A stretch of 64,000 nucleotides of DNA from Wenxinia marina DSM 24838 (lineage in GTDB: Bacteria > Pseudomonadota > Alphaproteobacteria > Rhodobacterales > Rhodobacteraceae), in NCBI RefSeq assembly GCF_000379485.1, contig NZ_KB902288.1, positions 1-64,000 on the forward strand, written 5' to 3'. Below the pieces are notes generated by a model. The model searched no databases. It saw only the letters and a program-made list of their open reading frames with translations, and was not told where the DNA came from. The first letter of the stretch is position 1; each line of letters starts with the position of its first letter. Below, in pieces: positions 49,458 through 57,898 of this stretch. Position numbers and translations under genes: made by a program.

Positions 49458-50500
49458 GCGACGTCGCGATCCGGACCGAGGGCCGCGCCGGGCGGATCAC
49501 CCTGACGCGGCCCAAGGCGCTGAACGCGCTGACGCTGGAGATGGTGCACGCCATCGACGCCGCGCTGGTCGCGTGGGCGGACGACCCGGAGGTCGCGCTG
49601 GTCCTGATCGACGGCGAGGGCGATAAGGCGTTCTGCGCCGGCGGCGACATCCGCGAGATGTACCGCACGGGCACGCGGGGCGACTTCTCCTACGGCCGCA
49701 CCTACTGGCGGGACGAGTACCGGATGAACGCGCGGCTGGCGCACTATCCCAAGCCGGTCATCGCGTTCCTGCAGGGCTTCACGATGGGCGGCGGCGTCGG
49801 CCTCGGCTGCCATGCCAGCCACCGGATCGTGGGCGGCAGCAGCCGGATCGCGATGCCGGAATGCTCCATCGGGCTGGTGCCGGACGTCGGAGGCTCGCTC
49901 CTTCTGGCGCGGGCGCCGGGGCGGCTGGGCGAGTATCTGGGGACCACGGGCGACCGGATGGACGCCGGTGACGCGATCTTTGCCGGCTTCGCGGACCAGT
50001 ACCTGCCCGAGAGCGGCTGGGAGGCGCTGAAGCAGCGCCTCGTCCACACCGGCGATGCGGGCGAGGCCGAGGCGGCGGCGCACGAGGCGCCGGACAGCCG
50101 GCTCGCCGCGCACCGGGCGGAGATCGACGAGGCGTGGCATGGTTCCACCTTGGCGGAGATCATGGACGGCCTGCCGGAAGAGCCCTCCGAGGCGGTGCAG
50201 GCGGGCGTGGACCTGATGGCGCGGAACGCACCGCTGTCGATGGCGGTGACGGTGGAGATGATCCACGCGGTGCGCGAGTCGGACACGATCGAGGCGGCGC
50301 TGGAGCACGAGTACCGCGTCACCCACCGCGCGATGGAGCACGGGGACTTTCTCGAAGGCATCCGCGCGCAGGTGATCGACAAGGACCGCGTGCCGCGCTG
50401 GCGCCACGCCGACTGGCGCGCGGTGACGGAGGAGGACGTGCGGCGGATGACGGCGCCCCTCGGGGCGGACGCGCTGCGGCTGGAGGGGAACAGGGCATGA
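49454..50500 (+). CDS. 3-hydroxyisobutyryl-CoA hydrolase (crotonase fold)
   Basis: 348 residues from GTG at 49454, overlapping the dehydrogenase stop (GTGA). ITLTRPKALNALTLEMVHAI, KAFCAGGDIREMYRTG (oxyanion region), PVIAFLQGFTMGGGVGLGCH, and MPECSIGLVPDVGGSLLLAR with the catalytic Glu. The C-terminal extension (AVRESDTIEAALEHEYRVTH) distinguishes HIBCH from simple enoyl-CoA hydratases. Frees 3-hydroxyisobutyrate from CoA. Confidence 0.88.
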   Translation: MSDVAIRTEGRAGRITLTRPKALNALTLEMVHAIDAALVAWADDPEVALVLIDGEGDKAFCAGGDIREMYRTGTRGDFSYGRTYWRDEYRMNARLAHYPKPVIAFLQGFTMGGGVGLGCHASHRIVGGSSRIAMPECSIGLVPDVGGSLLLARAPGRLGEYLGTTGDRMDAGDAIFAGFADQYLPESGWEALKQRLVHTGDAGEAEAAAHEAPDSRLAAHRAEIDEAWHGSTLAEIMDGLPEEPSEAVQAGVDLMARNAPLSMAVTVEMIHAVRESDTIEAALEHEYRVTHRAMEHGDFLEGIRAQVIDKDRVPRWRHADWRAVTEEDVRRMTAPLGADALRLEGNRA

Positions 50501-51366
50501 AGATCGGATTCGTCGGCCTCGGCAACATGGGCGCGCCGATGGCGCTGAACCTCGCCAATGCCGGGCACGAGGTCACGGGCTTCGACCCGGTCGCGAAGGT
50601 GGACGGCCTGACGATGGCCGGCAGCGCGGCCGAGGCGGCGCAGGGCGCCGAGGTGGTCATCACGATGCTGCCGGACGGCCCGATCCTGCGGTCGGTCGCG
50701 CGCGAGATCCACCCGGCGATGGCGAAGGGCGCGGTGCACCTCGACTGCTCCACCGTCGACGTGGAAAGCGCCCGTGCGGTCGCCGAGGCGGCCGCGGCGG
50801 CGGGCCTACGCGCGGTCGACGCGCCGGTCTCGGGCGGGATCGGCGGGGCGCAGGGCGGCACCCTCACCTTCATGGCCGGCGGGTCCGAGGAGGCGTTCGA
50901 CGCGGTGAAGCCGCTGTTCGACGTGATGGGGCAGAAGGCCGTCCACTGCGGCCCGTCCGGCAACGGGCAGGCGGCGAAGATCTGCAACAACATGATCCTC
51001 GGATCGGTGATGATCGCGACCTGCGAGGCGTTCGTGCTGGCAGACAAGCTGGGCCTGTCGCGGCAGGCGATGTTCGACGTCGTCTCGACCTCGTCGGGCT
51101 ATTCCTGGGTGATGAACGCCTACTGCCCGGCGCCCGGCATCGGCCCGGCGAGCCCGGCGGACAACGACTACCGGCCCGGCTTCGCCGCCGAGCTGATGCT
51201 CAAGGACCTGCGCCTGTCCCAGATGGCGGCCGAGGCGGTGGACGCGGACACGCCGATGGGCGCGGCGGCGGCGGACCACTACAGGCGGTTCGTGGAGGAG
51301 GAGGGCGGCGCGGGGCGCGACTTCTCGGCCATGCTGCCGCGGTTCGAGAAGCGGAGCCGGGGGTAG
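50497..51366 (+). CDS. mmsB: 3-hydroxyisobutyrate dehydrogenase
   Basis: 289 residues, ATGA overlap. Start KIGFVGLGNMGAPMALNLAN is the dinucleotide fold plus the family signature, followed by VDAPVSGGIGGAQGGTLTFM, GNGQAAKICNNMILGSVMIA (catalytic Lys) and AAELMLKDLRLSQMAAE. Oxidises 3-hydroxyisobutyrate to methylmalonate semialdehyde. The semialdehyde dehydrogenase mmsA is not in the window. Confidence 0.94.
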   Translation: MKIGFVGLGNMGAPMALNLANAGHEVTGFDPVAKVDGLTMAGSAAEAAQGAEVVITMLPDGPILRSVAREIHPAMAKGAVHLDCSTVDVESARAVAEAAAAAGLRAVDAPVSGGIGGAQGGTLTFMAGGSEEAFDAVKPLFDVMGQKAVHCGPSGNGQAAKICNNMILGSVMIATCEAFVLADKLGLSRQAMFDVVSTSSGYSWVMNAYCPAPGIGPASPADNDYRPGFAAELMLKDLRLSQMAAEAVDADTPMGAAAADHYRRFVEEEGGAGRDFSAMLPRFEKRSRG

Positions 51367-51373
51367 GGCGCGC

Positions 51374-51398
51374 GAACAAAATTCGACAAATTTTGTTC
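51374..51398. terminator. Bidirectional terminator-like hairpin
   Basis: GAACAAAATT (51374-51383) and AATTTTGTTC (51389-51398) form a perfect 10-bp AT-rich stem with a 5-nt loop between convergent mmsB and the DedA gene. A second short dyad, AATTCG-t-CGAATT, lies at 51412-51424. Confidence 0.6.
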
Positions 51399-51443
51399 TG
51401 TCCCGAGATGGAATTCGTCGAATTTCCTTCGCGCCCCGGATCG

Positions 51444-52037
51444 CTATTCCCGCGCCGCCCGCCGGCTGATTGCCCAGCCGATCAGGACCACGACCACGAG
51501 GCCGGTGATCGCCCACGCGACCTTGCCGGCGGTGCCCGACACCTCGGCGATGCGGTCCGTGAACACCCAGCCGAGCGCGATGTACATCCCGACCCAGATC
51601 GCCTCGCCCGCCGCCCCGGCCAGCGTGTAGCGCGGCCAGTTCATCCGCGCCGCGCCGGCCGCGAAGGTGACGTAGGGCGACAGCGGGCTGAGGAACCAGC
51701 GCGACAGGAACACCGCCGTTCCGCCCCGCCGTTCGATCGCGTCCCGCGCCTTGTCCATCGATCCCGCCGGCGCCTTCCCGGCCAGCCGCGCCGCGACCTT
51801 CGTCCCGGCGAGCGCCCGCGCCAGGAAATAGCCCGCCTGGTCGCCCGCCACCGCGCCCAGCCACGCCGCCAGCGTCGCGCCGGCCAGCGACAGCTCGCCC
51901 CCCGCGGCAAGGCCGCCGGCCGCGAGCAGGAGCAGCGTCGCCGGCACGGGGAAGGCGAGACACGACAGGAACGTGCCGAGCGCCAGCGCCGGCACCCCCC
52001 AGTCGCGGATCAGGGCGAGGATGTCGTCGGCGGTCAT
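51444..52037 (-). CDS. DedA family membrane protein
   Basis: 197 residues, about five hydrophobic segments. LGTFLSCLAFPVPATLLLLA, GAVAGDQAGYFLARALAGTK, GTAVFLSRWFLSPLSPYVTF and FAAGAARMNWPRYTLAGAAG are DedA (SNARE-associated/VTT) features, including the conserved Gly and Arg. Members act as lipid (undecaprenyl phosphate) flippases or affect membrane potential; which applies here is unknown. Confidence 0.87.
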   Translation of the reverse strand: MTADDILALIRDWGVPALALGTFLSCLAFPVPATLLLLAAGGLAAGGELSLAGATLAAWLGAVAGDQAGYFLARALAGTKVAARLAGKAPAGSMDKARDAIERRGGTAVFLSRWFLSPLSPYVTFAAGAARMNWPRYTLAGAAGEAIWVGMYIALGWVFTDRIAEVSGTAGKVAWAITGLVVVVLIGWAISRRAARE

Positions 52038-52115
52038 CGGCGGCGAGGCAGCGTCATCCCGGGGGACCTAGCGGCCGCGCCGGCGCCGTCCACGGCGTCC
52101 GCCGGGCGCCCATAA

Positions 52116-52131
52116 TTTACCGTTTGATAAA
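52116..52131 (+). promoter_or_regulatory. Palindromic operator upstream of preT
   Basis: TTTACCGTTTGATAAA is an imperfect dyad (TTTACC / GATAAA) 55 bp upstream of the chosen preT start, set in an AT-rich patch in otherwise GC-rich sequence. Position and shape recall operators of RutR-type pyrimidine regulators, but the match is by eye only. Confidence 0.4.
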
Positions 52132-52186
52132 ATTTGAGCATGTGGCAGGCTTCGACCGACAACAGGCCAAACCGCGGGAGCCCGCC

Positions 52187-53506
52187 TTGCCCAACAGCCC
52201 GTTCACCGCCGGCATCGCGCCGGGGCGCCTTCCGGCCGACGAGATCGCCCGCAACTTCACCGACCTGCACCCGCCGATGGACGCGCACGAGGCGCACGTC
52301 GCCGCGGACCGCTGCTATTTCTGCCACGACGCGCCCTGCACGATCGCCTGTCCGACCGAGATCGACATCCCGCTGTTCATCCGCCAGATCGCCACCGGCA
52401 CGCCCGAGGCGGCGGCGAAGACGATCTTCGAGGCCAACATCCTCGGCGGCATGTGCGCCCGCGTCTGCCCGACCGAGGAGCTGTGCGAGGAGGCGTGCGT
52501 GCGCATGACCGCCGAGGGCAAGCCGGTGGAGATCGGCCGCCTGCAGCGGCACGCGACCGACACGCTGATGGCCCGGCAGGGCCACCCGTTCGAGCGCGCG
52601 GCGCCCACCGGCAAGCGGATCGCCGTGGTCGGCGCGGGACCGGCCGGCCTGTCCTGCGCACACCGGCTGGCGTGGCACGGCCACGACGTGACCCTTTACG
52701 AGGCGCGGGAAAAGCCGGGCGGCCTGAACGAATACGGCATCGCCGCCTACAAGAGCACCGAGGACTTCGCCGCGCGCGAGGCGGCCTGGGTGATGGGGAT
52801 CGGCGGCATCGAGCTGGTGCAGGGCCGCCGCCTCGGCGACACCCTCGACCTCGAGGCGCTGCGGCACGAATTCGACGCCGTCTTCCTCGGCGTCGGCCTC
52901 GGCGGGGTGAACGCGCTCGCGGCCGAGGGCGAGCAGCGCGAGGGCGTGCTGAACGCCGTCGACTTCATCTCCGAGCTGCGGCAGGCGGCGGATCTCGGCG
53001 CGCTGCCGGTGGGGCGCAACGTCGTGGTGATCGGCGGCGGCATGACGGCGATCGACGCCGCGATCCAGTCGCGCCTGCTCGGCGCCGACCAGGTGACCGT
53101 CGCCTACCGCCGCGGCCGCGACCGGATGGGCGCGAGCCGGTACGAGCAGGACCTCGCCGCCTCGCACGGGGTGCGGTTCCTGTTCAACGCGCAGCCGAAG
53201 GCGATCCACGACGGCGCCATCGAACTGGCGCTGACCGAGGAGGTGGACGGCGCGCTGCGGGCCACGGGCGAGACCGTCTCGCTGCCCGCCGACCAGGTGT
53301 TCAAGGCGATCGGCCAGACCCTGACAACCGACGGCGGGCTGGAGCTGATGGGCGGCAAGATCGCCGTCGACCGGAGCATGAAGACCTCGCTCGCGAACGT
53401 CTGGGCCGGCGGCGACTGCGCCTCGGGCGGCGACGACCTCACCGTGACCGCGGTCGCGCAGGGCCGGGACGCGGCCGAGGACATCCACCGGACGCTCGCG
53501 GGGTGA
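52187..53506 (+). CDS. preT: NAD-dependent dihydropyrimidine dehydrogenase, subunit PreT
   Basis: 439 residues from TTG at 52187, with GGGAG upstream; the in-frame TTG at 52124 falls inside the operator-like dyad and would add 21 unusual residues. The N-terminal Fe-S region is RCYFCHDAPCTIACPTEIDI and CARVCPTEELCEEACVR. FAD loop is AVVGAGPAGLSCAHRLAW (~146-163); NAD(P)H loop VVIGGGMTAIDAAIQS (~283). With PreA it reduces uracil/thymine to dihydropyrimidines, the first step of reductive pyrimidine catabolism. preA lies 1.1 kb downstream after three coupled small genes. Confidence 0.92.
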   Translation: MPNSPFTAGIAPGRLPADEIARNFTDLHPPMDAHEAHVAADRCYFCHDAPCTIACPTEIDIPLFIRQIATGTPEAAAKTIFEANILGGMCARVCPTEELCEEACVRMTAEGKPVEIGRLQRHATDTLMARQGHPFERAAPTGKRIAVVGAGPAGLSCAHRLAWHGHDVTLYEAREKPGGLNEYGIAAYKSTEDFAAREAAWVMGIGGIELVQGRRLGDTLDLEALRHEFDAVFLGVGLGGVNALAAEGEQREGVLNAVDFISELRQAADLGALPVGRNVVVIGGGMTAIDAAIQSRLLGADQVTVAYRRGRDRMGASRYEQDLAASHGVRFLFNAQPKAIHDGAIELALTEEVDGALRATGETVSLPADQVFKAIGQTLTTDGGLELMGGKIAVDRSMKTSLANVWAGGDCASGGDDLTVTAVAQGRDAAEDIHRTLAG

Positions 53507-53706
53507 CGTCGCACGGCGAGATGCGGGCGGTGCTGCACGGGGGTGTGCAACCCGGCGCCGACCGCTCGAAGCTGCCGGACGACGGGCTGGTCCGCCTCCG
53601 CGAGGCCGGTGACGATCGCCCGCGCTGCGGCCACATCATCGCGAGGAAGACAGCGGGCAGCCGGACGTCCTATCATTGTCCCGAGCATCAGGAGGGTCAG
53701 CGATGA
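53503..53706 (+). CDS. Small protein resembling an Fpg-type zinc finger
   Basis: 67 residues from GTG at 53503, overlapping the preT stop (GTGA) and the next start (ATGA). The C-terminal part RPRCGHIIARKTAGSRTSYH followed by CPEHQ matches the zf-FPG/IleRS finger (CPRCGxxIxxxxxxGRSTYFCPxCQ). However, the first Cys is Arg and the last is His, leaving C, H, C, H as possible ligands. The N-terminal ~35 residues have no match. Stand-alone finger or decayed piece of a glycosylase gene; the tight overlaps on both sides favour a living gene. Confidence 0.5.
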   Translation: MTSHGEMRAVLHGGVQPGADRSKLPDDGLVRLREAGDDRPRCGHIIARKTAGSRTSYHCPEHQEGQR

Positions 53707-54149
53707 AGGGTTCCGCCGCAATCCTCGCCCTCTGCCTCGCCGGTCCCGCGGCGGCGCAGACCGTCGAGGAGTGGCCCGTGATAGAGCAGGCGCTGGGCCT
53801 CGGCGATATCGATCTGGCCGAAATCGGCTTCTCCACCCGCACCGTCCGCGCCGACATCGACGGGGACGGTGCCGAGGATCTCATGGTGGTGATCGACAGC
53901 AGCGCCACCTGCTCCAACGGCATCGTCGTCTGCGCCGCCGCCGTCCTCGACGGCCGCTCGCTCCGGGTGCTCTGGACGGGCTCGGCGCAGACTCTCTACG
54001 CCGCGCCCGGGGCGGACGGCGGGTGGGATCTGGTGGTGCGGTATCACACGCTCGGCAATGACGGGCAGCCTTACCTGATCGAGGACTACCACGACTGGAA
54101 CGGCTCGGGCTTCACCCTGCTCGACAGCGCGGAGTTCCCCGTCGAATGA
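53703..54149 (+). CDS. Secreted protein with a calcium-binding-like DxDxDG motif
   Basis: 148 residues. Signal peptide KGSAAILALCLAGPAAAQ; strong GGAGGG before ATG at 53703. RADIDGDGAEDLMVVID is an FG-GAP/dockerin-like D-x-D-x-D-G loop, and two cysteines (CSNGIVVC) could form a disulfide. The C-terminal half (LVVRYHTLGNDGQPYLIEDY) is beta-rich. Periplasmic, function unknown; it overlaps both neighbours by 4 bp inside the pre operon. Confidence 0.7.
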   Translation: MKGSAAILALCLAGPAAAQTVEEWPVIEQALGLGDIDLAEIGFSTRTVRADIDGDGAEDLMVVIDSSATCSNGIVVCAAAVLDGRSLRVLWTGSAQTLYAAPGADGGWDLVVRYHTLGNDGQPYLIEDYHDWNGSGFTLLDSAEFPVE

Positions 54150-54646
54150 CGCCGATTGCCAAGGAAGAACGCGCCGCTCTGGATCGGATCGAGACCCTCG
54201 CCGACGCGGAGCGGCTTCGCGCGATGATCTCCAATGCCCGTCGTCTGGGTTCGGACGTCATCGAGCGGGCCGCCTTCGTGCGCCTCTGTCTGATCCAGCC
54301 CGAAGCCACGCCCGGAACGGTGGAGCACGACGTCTGGCAGTCCGTTCACGCGCTCGAGGAGATGCTGGCGGATGAGCGGGGCAAGACCGTGCGTCTGTCC
54401 CGCACACGCCAGAAGATCGCCCGCGACGGCGAAGCCAAGACCTGTTCGGACCTCACGTTGAAGCGGGACGCGTCGGCGGGCTTCGTCGACCTGCTCGCCC
54501 GCGGCCACGCCGAGCTGACCTTCGAAGCGGTCGTTCTTCGTCACCCCAAGACCTTCGACATGCAGACCCGGACCGCTGCCCGCCAACGCCTTGCAGGTGC
54601 AGGCGTCGATCCCGACCAATTCGAGCCCTCCAGCGAAGGAGCCTGA
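54146..54646 (+). CDS. Hypothetical protein in the pre operon
   Basis: 166 residues, ATGA overlap with the secreted protein gene. Soluble, charged, mostly helical (RAALDRIETLADAERLRAMI, ALEEMLADERGKTVRLSRTR, GFVDLLARGHAELTFEAVVL). No signal peptide, no metal motif, no known domain that I recognise. 1 bp separates it from preA, so it is co-translated with the dehydrogenase. Confidence 0.65.
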   Translation: MTPIAKEERAALDRIETLADAERLRAMISNARRLGSDVIERAAFVRLCLIQPEATPGTVEHDVWQSVHALEEMLADERGKTVRLSRTRQKIARDGEAKTCSDLTLKRDASAGFVDLLARGHAELTFEAVVLRHPKTFDMQTRTAARQRLAGAGVDPDQFEPSSEGA

Positions 54647-54647
54647 C

Positions 54648-55952
54648 ATGGCCGACCTGACCTCCGAATTCGTGGGCATCCGCAGCCCGAACCCGTTCTG
54701 GCTCGCCTCGGCGCCGCCGACGGACAAGGAATACAACGTCCGCCGCGCCTTCGAGGCGGGCTGGGGCGGTGTGGTTTGGAAGACGCTGGGCGCCGAGGGG
54801 CCGCCGGTGGTGAACGTGAACGGCCCGCGCTACGGCGTGGTCTATGGCGCCGACCGGCGGGTGCTGGGCATCAACAACATCGAGCTGATCACCGACCGCC
54901 CGCTGGAGACGAACCTCGAGGAGATGGCGCGGGTGAAGGCCGACTATCCGGACCGCGCGCTCATCGCCTCGATCATGGTCCCCTGCGAGGAGGCGGCGTG
55001 GAAGGCGATCCTGCCGCGGGTGGCCGAGACGAACGCCGACGGGATCGAGCTCAACTTCGGCTGCCCCCACGGGATGAGCGAGCGGGGCATGGGCTCAGCC
55101 GTCGGGCAGGTGCCGGAATACATCGAGATGGTCACGCGGTGGTGCAAGCAGTACTACGACCGCCCGGTCATCGTGAAGCTGACGCCCAACATCACCGACA
55201 TCCGCAAGCCGGCCGCGGCGGCGCGCAATGGCGGTGCGGACGCGGTCAGCCTCATCAACACGATCAACTCCATCACGTCCGTCGACCTCGACAATTTCGC
55301 GCCGATGCCGACGATCGACGGCAAGGGCAGCCACGGCGGCTATTGCGGACCGGCGGTGAAGCCGATCGCGCTGTCCATGGTGTCCGAGATCGCCCGCGCC
55401 GAGGCGACGCGCGGGATGCCGATCAGCGGCATCGGCGGCATCACCACCTGGCGCGACGCGGCGGAGTTCATGGCGCTGGGCTGCGGCAACGTGCAGGTCT
55501 GCACGGCGGCCATGACCTACGGCTTCCGCATCGTGCAGGAGATGATGTCCGGCCTGTCGCAATGGATGGACGAGAAGGGATACCGCTCCACCGCCGACTT
55601 CGTGGGGCGGGCGGTTCCGAACGTGACGGACTGGCAGTACCTGAACCTCAACTACGTGACCAAGGCGCGGATCGACCAGGACCTCTGCATCAAGTGCGGC
55701 CGCTGCTACGCGGCCTGCGAGGACACCTCGCACCAGGCGATCGCGATGGGCGAGGGGCGGGTGTTCGAGGTGATCGACGCCGAGTGCGTCGCCTGCAACC
55801 TGTGCGTGGACGTCTGCCCGGTCGAGGACTGCATCACGATGGAGCGGCTTGCGCCGGGCACCGTCGATCCGCGCACCGGACGTGTGGTGCAGGACGAGTA
55901 CGCCAACTGGACGACGCACCCGAACAACCCCATGGCCACGGCCGCGGAATAG
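54648..55952 (+). CDS. preA: NAD-dependent dihydropyrimidine dehydrogenase, subunit PreA
   Basis: 434 residues; GGAG before ATG at 54648. Dihydroorotate-dehydrogenase-like FMN barrel: SPNPFWLASAPPTDKEYNVR, GWGGVVWKTLG, LNFGCPHGMSERGMGSA (catalytic Cys loop), VKLTPNITDI and SGIGGITTWRDAAEFMALG. Two C-terminal [4Fe-4S] motifs are CIKCGRCYAACEDTSHQ and CVACNLCVDVCPVEDC. Catalytic subunit partner of PreT. Confidence 0.95.
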   Translation: MADLTSEFVGIRSPNPFWLASAPPTDKEYNVRRAFEAGWGGVVWKTLGAEGPPVVNVNGPRYGVVYGADRRVLGINNIELITDRPLETNLEEMARVKADYPDRALIASIMVPCEEAAWKAILPRVAETNADGIELNFGCPHGMSERGMGSAVGQVPEYIEMVTRWCKQYYDRPVIVKLTPNITDIRKPAAAARNGGADAVSLINTINSITSVDLDNFAPMPTIDGKGSHGGYCGPAVKPIALSMVSEIARAEATRGMPISGIGGITTWRDAAEFMALGCGNVQVCTAAMTYGFRIVQEMMSGLSQWMDEKGYRSTADFVGRAVPNVTDWQYLNLNYVTKARIDQDLCIKCGRCYAACEDTSHQAIAMGEGRVFEVIDAECVACNLCVDVCPVEDCITMERLAPGTVDPRTGRVVQDEYANWTTHPNNPMATAAE

Positions 55953-55990
55953 GGGCGCGGTCCAGGGACTCCGGTCCGGCCAGGCGGCTT

Positions 55991-56117
55991 CGGCAGCGCC
56001 CCCCCGGCCGGACGCCGCCGGGCCCCCGCGGGGCCGGCGGTCATGCAGCGTGGTGAGACGAGGCGAATCCGGCAGCGTCGGGGCGTCCGGCCCTGGCCGG
56101 ACACTCCGTTCCGTCGG
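55991..56117 (+). repeat. Possible decayed member of the two-hairpin repeat
   Basis: CGGCAGCGCCCCCCCGGCCG, later GGTGAGACG, and GGGGCGTCCGGCCCTGGCCG ending ACACTCCG. Layout and order of elements fit the family, but sequence identity is low. The rest of 55953-56149 shows nothing else. Confidence 0.4.
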
Positions 56118-56149
56118 CCGGTTCGGCGGACGATCCGCCGCGCCCGGGC

Positions 56150-57727
56150 CTACTCCGTCCCGATCATGAAGCAGGTCGTCCCGCGCGCCTGCAGGCGGCG
56201 GCAGGCGAGGTCCGCGCCCTCGCGGGTCAGTCCCATGAAGTTCGCGTCGAACCCGTTCGGCCGCTGCACCACGCGGCGCAGGCCGCCCGACAGGACGGCC
56301 GCCTCGTTCAGCGCGACGGTCAGCAGGTGCCGCTCGGCGTCGTAGCGGCTGTTGAAGCGGCCGACGTTGATGCCCCAGTGATGGCCGCCGGAGGTGGACA
56401 GGCGCGTGACCACTTCCGGCGCGGCCTCGGGCAGGGGCACCTCCGCCGGCGCGATGGCGGCGGAGGTCATGATGATCTCGCGCGGGCGCGTCTCGGGGGC
56501 CGGCATCCCCTCGGGCGGCGGGGCTGCTGCGAGGAGGACGGCATCGTCGAGCCCGCCCGCGACGTCGAGGCCCTCGGCCCCCGCCGCGGCCTCGGCGATG
56601 GTCATCGTGCCGCCCGTGTCCGGCGCGCCGGGCGGCGCGGCCGCCCCTGTCGTGTCGCCGGCGTCCGCCTGCTCCAGCGCCTGCGCCAGCGCGTCGGCGA
56701 TCATGTCGTCGCTGACCCCGTCGAGGTCCGGCCCGATGCCCGCGGGCCGGGCCACGGGCCGCAGGCTGCGGGTCACCAGACCCGACACCCGCACCGTCCG
56801 CGCCGCGGGCGGCGCGTTCAGCACGCTCTGCCCCAGCACCACGGCGCCGGCCGGGATGTCGTCCATCGCCGGGGCGGGCTGCGGCGCGTTCACCGCGACC
56901 TGCCCGGGCGCGCGGGAGAAGCCCATGTCCAGGAACTCGGCCGCGCGGCGGTTGCGGTCGGCCACCGACGTGCCGCCGAAGACGGTCGCGATGATCCGCT
57001 CCTGCCCGCGCTGCGCGCTGGCGACGAGGTTGTAGCCGGCGGCATTGGTGTAGCCGGTCTTGATCCCGTCCGCGCCGTCGTAGGCGTCGAGGAACCGGCG
57101 GTTGGTGTTCAGCACCTGCGCGATCCCGGCATCGGCCGAGCGCCGGGAGAACAGGTTGTAGTATTGCGGGAAGTCGTAGATCACGTGCCGCCCGAGGATC
57201 GTCATGTCGTGCGCCGTCGACATGTGCCCGTCCGCGGTCAGGCCGTGCATGTTCACGAACGTGGTGTTGCGCATCCCCATCGCCTGCGCGGTGGCGTTCA
57301 TGCGCCGCGCGAAGGCGTCCTCGGACCCCGAGATCGCGACCCCGATCGCGTGGGCCGCGTCGTTGGCCGACCGGATCGCGGCGGCGCGGATCAGGTAGCG
57401 GAAGGCGATCTGCTGACCAGACCGCAGGCCGAGGCGCGATGGCGGCTCGTTCGCCGCGGCGGAGGTGATGGTCACCATCGTGTCGAGGCCGATCTCGCCC
57501 CGCTCCACCGCCTGGAACGCGATGTAGAGCGTCATCATCTTGGTGAGCGACGCGGGATGCAGCCGGGTGTCGGCGTTCCGCGCGAAGATGACCTCGCCCG
57601 TGCGGGCGTCCATCACCATCGCGGCGAACGGCGCCGAGCGGGCCTGGCTCGGGGCGAACGCCCCCGCGGCCAGCATGAATAGCATGAGCAGACCCAGACG
57701 GGCCGCCAGTTCCAGACGACGTGTCAC
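56150..57727 (-). CDS. D-alanyl-D-alanine carboxypeptidase with SPOR domain
   Basis: 525 residues. Signal/anchor helix at 1-30, then S11 family motifs: SLTKM (SxxK, near 60), RSANDAA (SxN, near 118), DGIKTGYTNAAGYNL (KTG, near 218). A Pro/Ala-rich linker (about 290-440) leads to a C-terminal SPOR domain (WGINVGRFNSRYDAERHLLT, then LQARGTTCFMIG) that binds denuded septal glycan. It trims pentapeptides, probably at the division site. The S11-SPOR layout is usual in alphaproteobacteria. Confidence 0.93.
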   Translation of the reverse strand: MTRRLELAARLGLLMLFMLAAGAFAPSQARSAPFAAMVMDARTGEVIFARNADTRLHPASLTKMMTLYIAFQAVERGEIGLDTMVTITSAAANEPPSRLGLRSGQQIAFRYLIRAAAIRSANDAAHAIGVAISGSEDAFARRMNATAQAMGMRNTTFVNMHGLTADGHMSTAHDMTILGRHVIYDFPQYYNLFSRRSADAGIAQVLNTNRRFLDAYDGADGIKTGYTNAAGYNLVASAQRGQERIIATVFGGTSVADRNRRAAEFLDMGFSRAPGQVAVNAPQPAPAMDDIPAGAVVLGQSVLNAPPAARTVRVSGLVTRSLRPVARPAGIGPDLDGVSDDMIADALAQALEQADAGDTTGAAAPPGAPDTGGTMTIAEAAAGAEGLDVAGGLDDAVLLAAAPPPEGMPAPETRPREIIMTSAAIAPAEVPLPEAAPEVVTRLSTSGGHHWGINVGRFNSRYDAERHLLTVALNEAAVLSGGLRRVVQRPNGFDANFMGLTREGADLACRRLQARGTTCFMIGTE

Positions 57728-57898
57728 GGCATACTGCCTTTTACTGCCTCACGGGGCCGGATTCGGGCCGATCCCTCGTTTGTTGAGGCGACGCTAGCAC
57801 GCGTCCGTGTGGCCGCAAACCCCCGCAGATTCAGCAGGTTCGGCCGTGTTCTGCATGCAACGCGCTAGATGTGGTGGCGGCTGCGCGCTACCCCACCA

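Noticed and set aside
52124-52186. N-terminal extension of PreT from the TTG at 52124
   Set aside because: That TTG lies inside the AT-rich dyad, lacks a ribosome site and adds residues not seen in PreT; the TTG at 52187 has GGGAG upstream and gives the family N-terminus.
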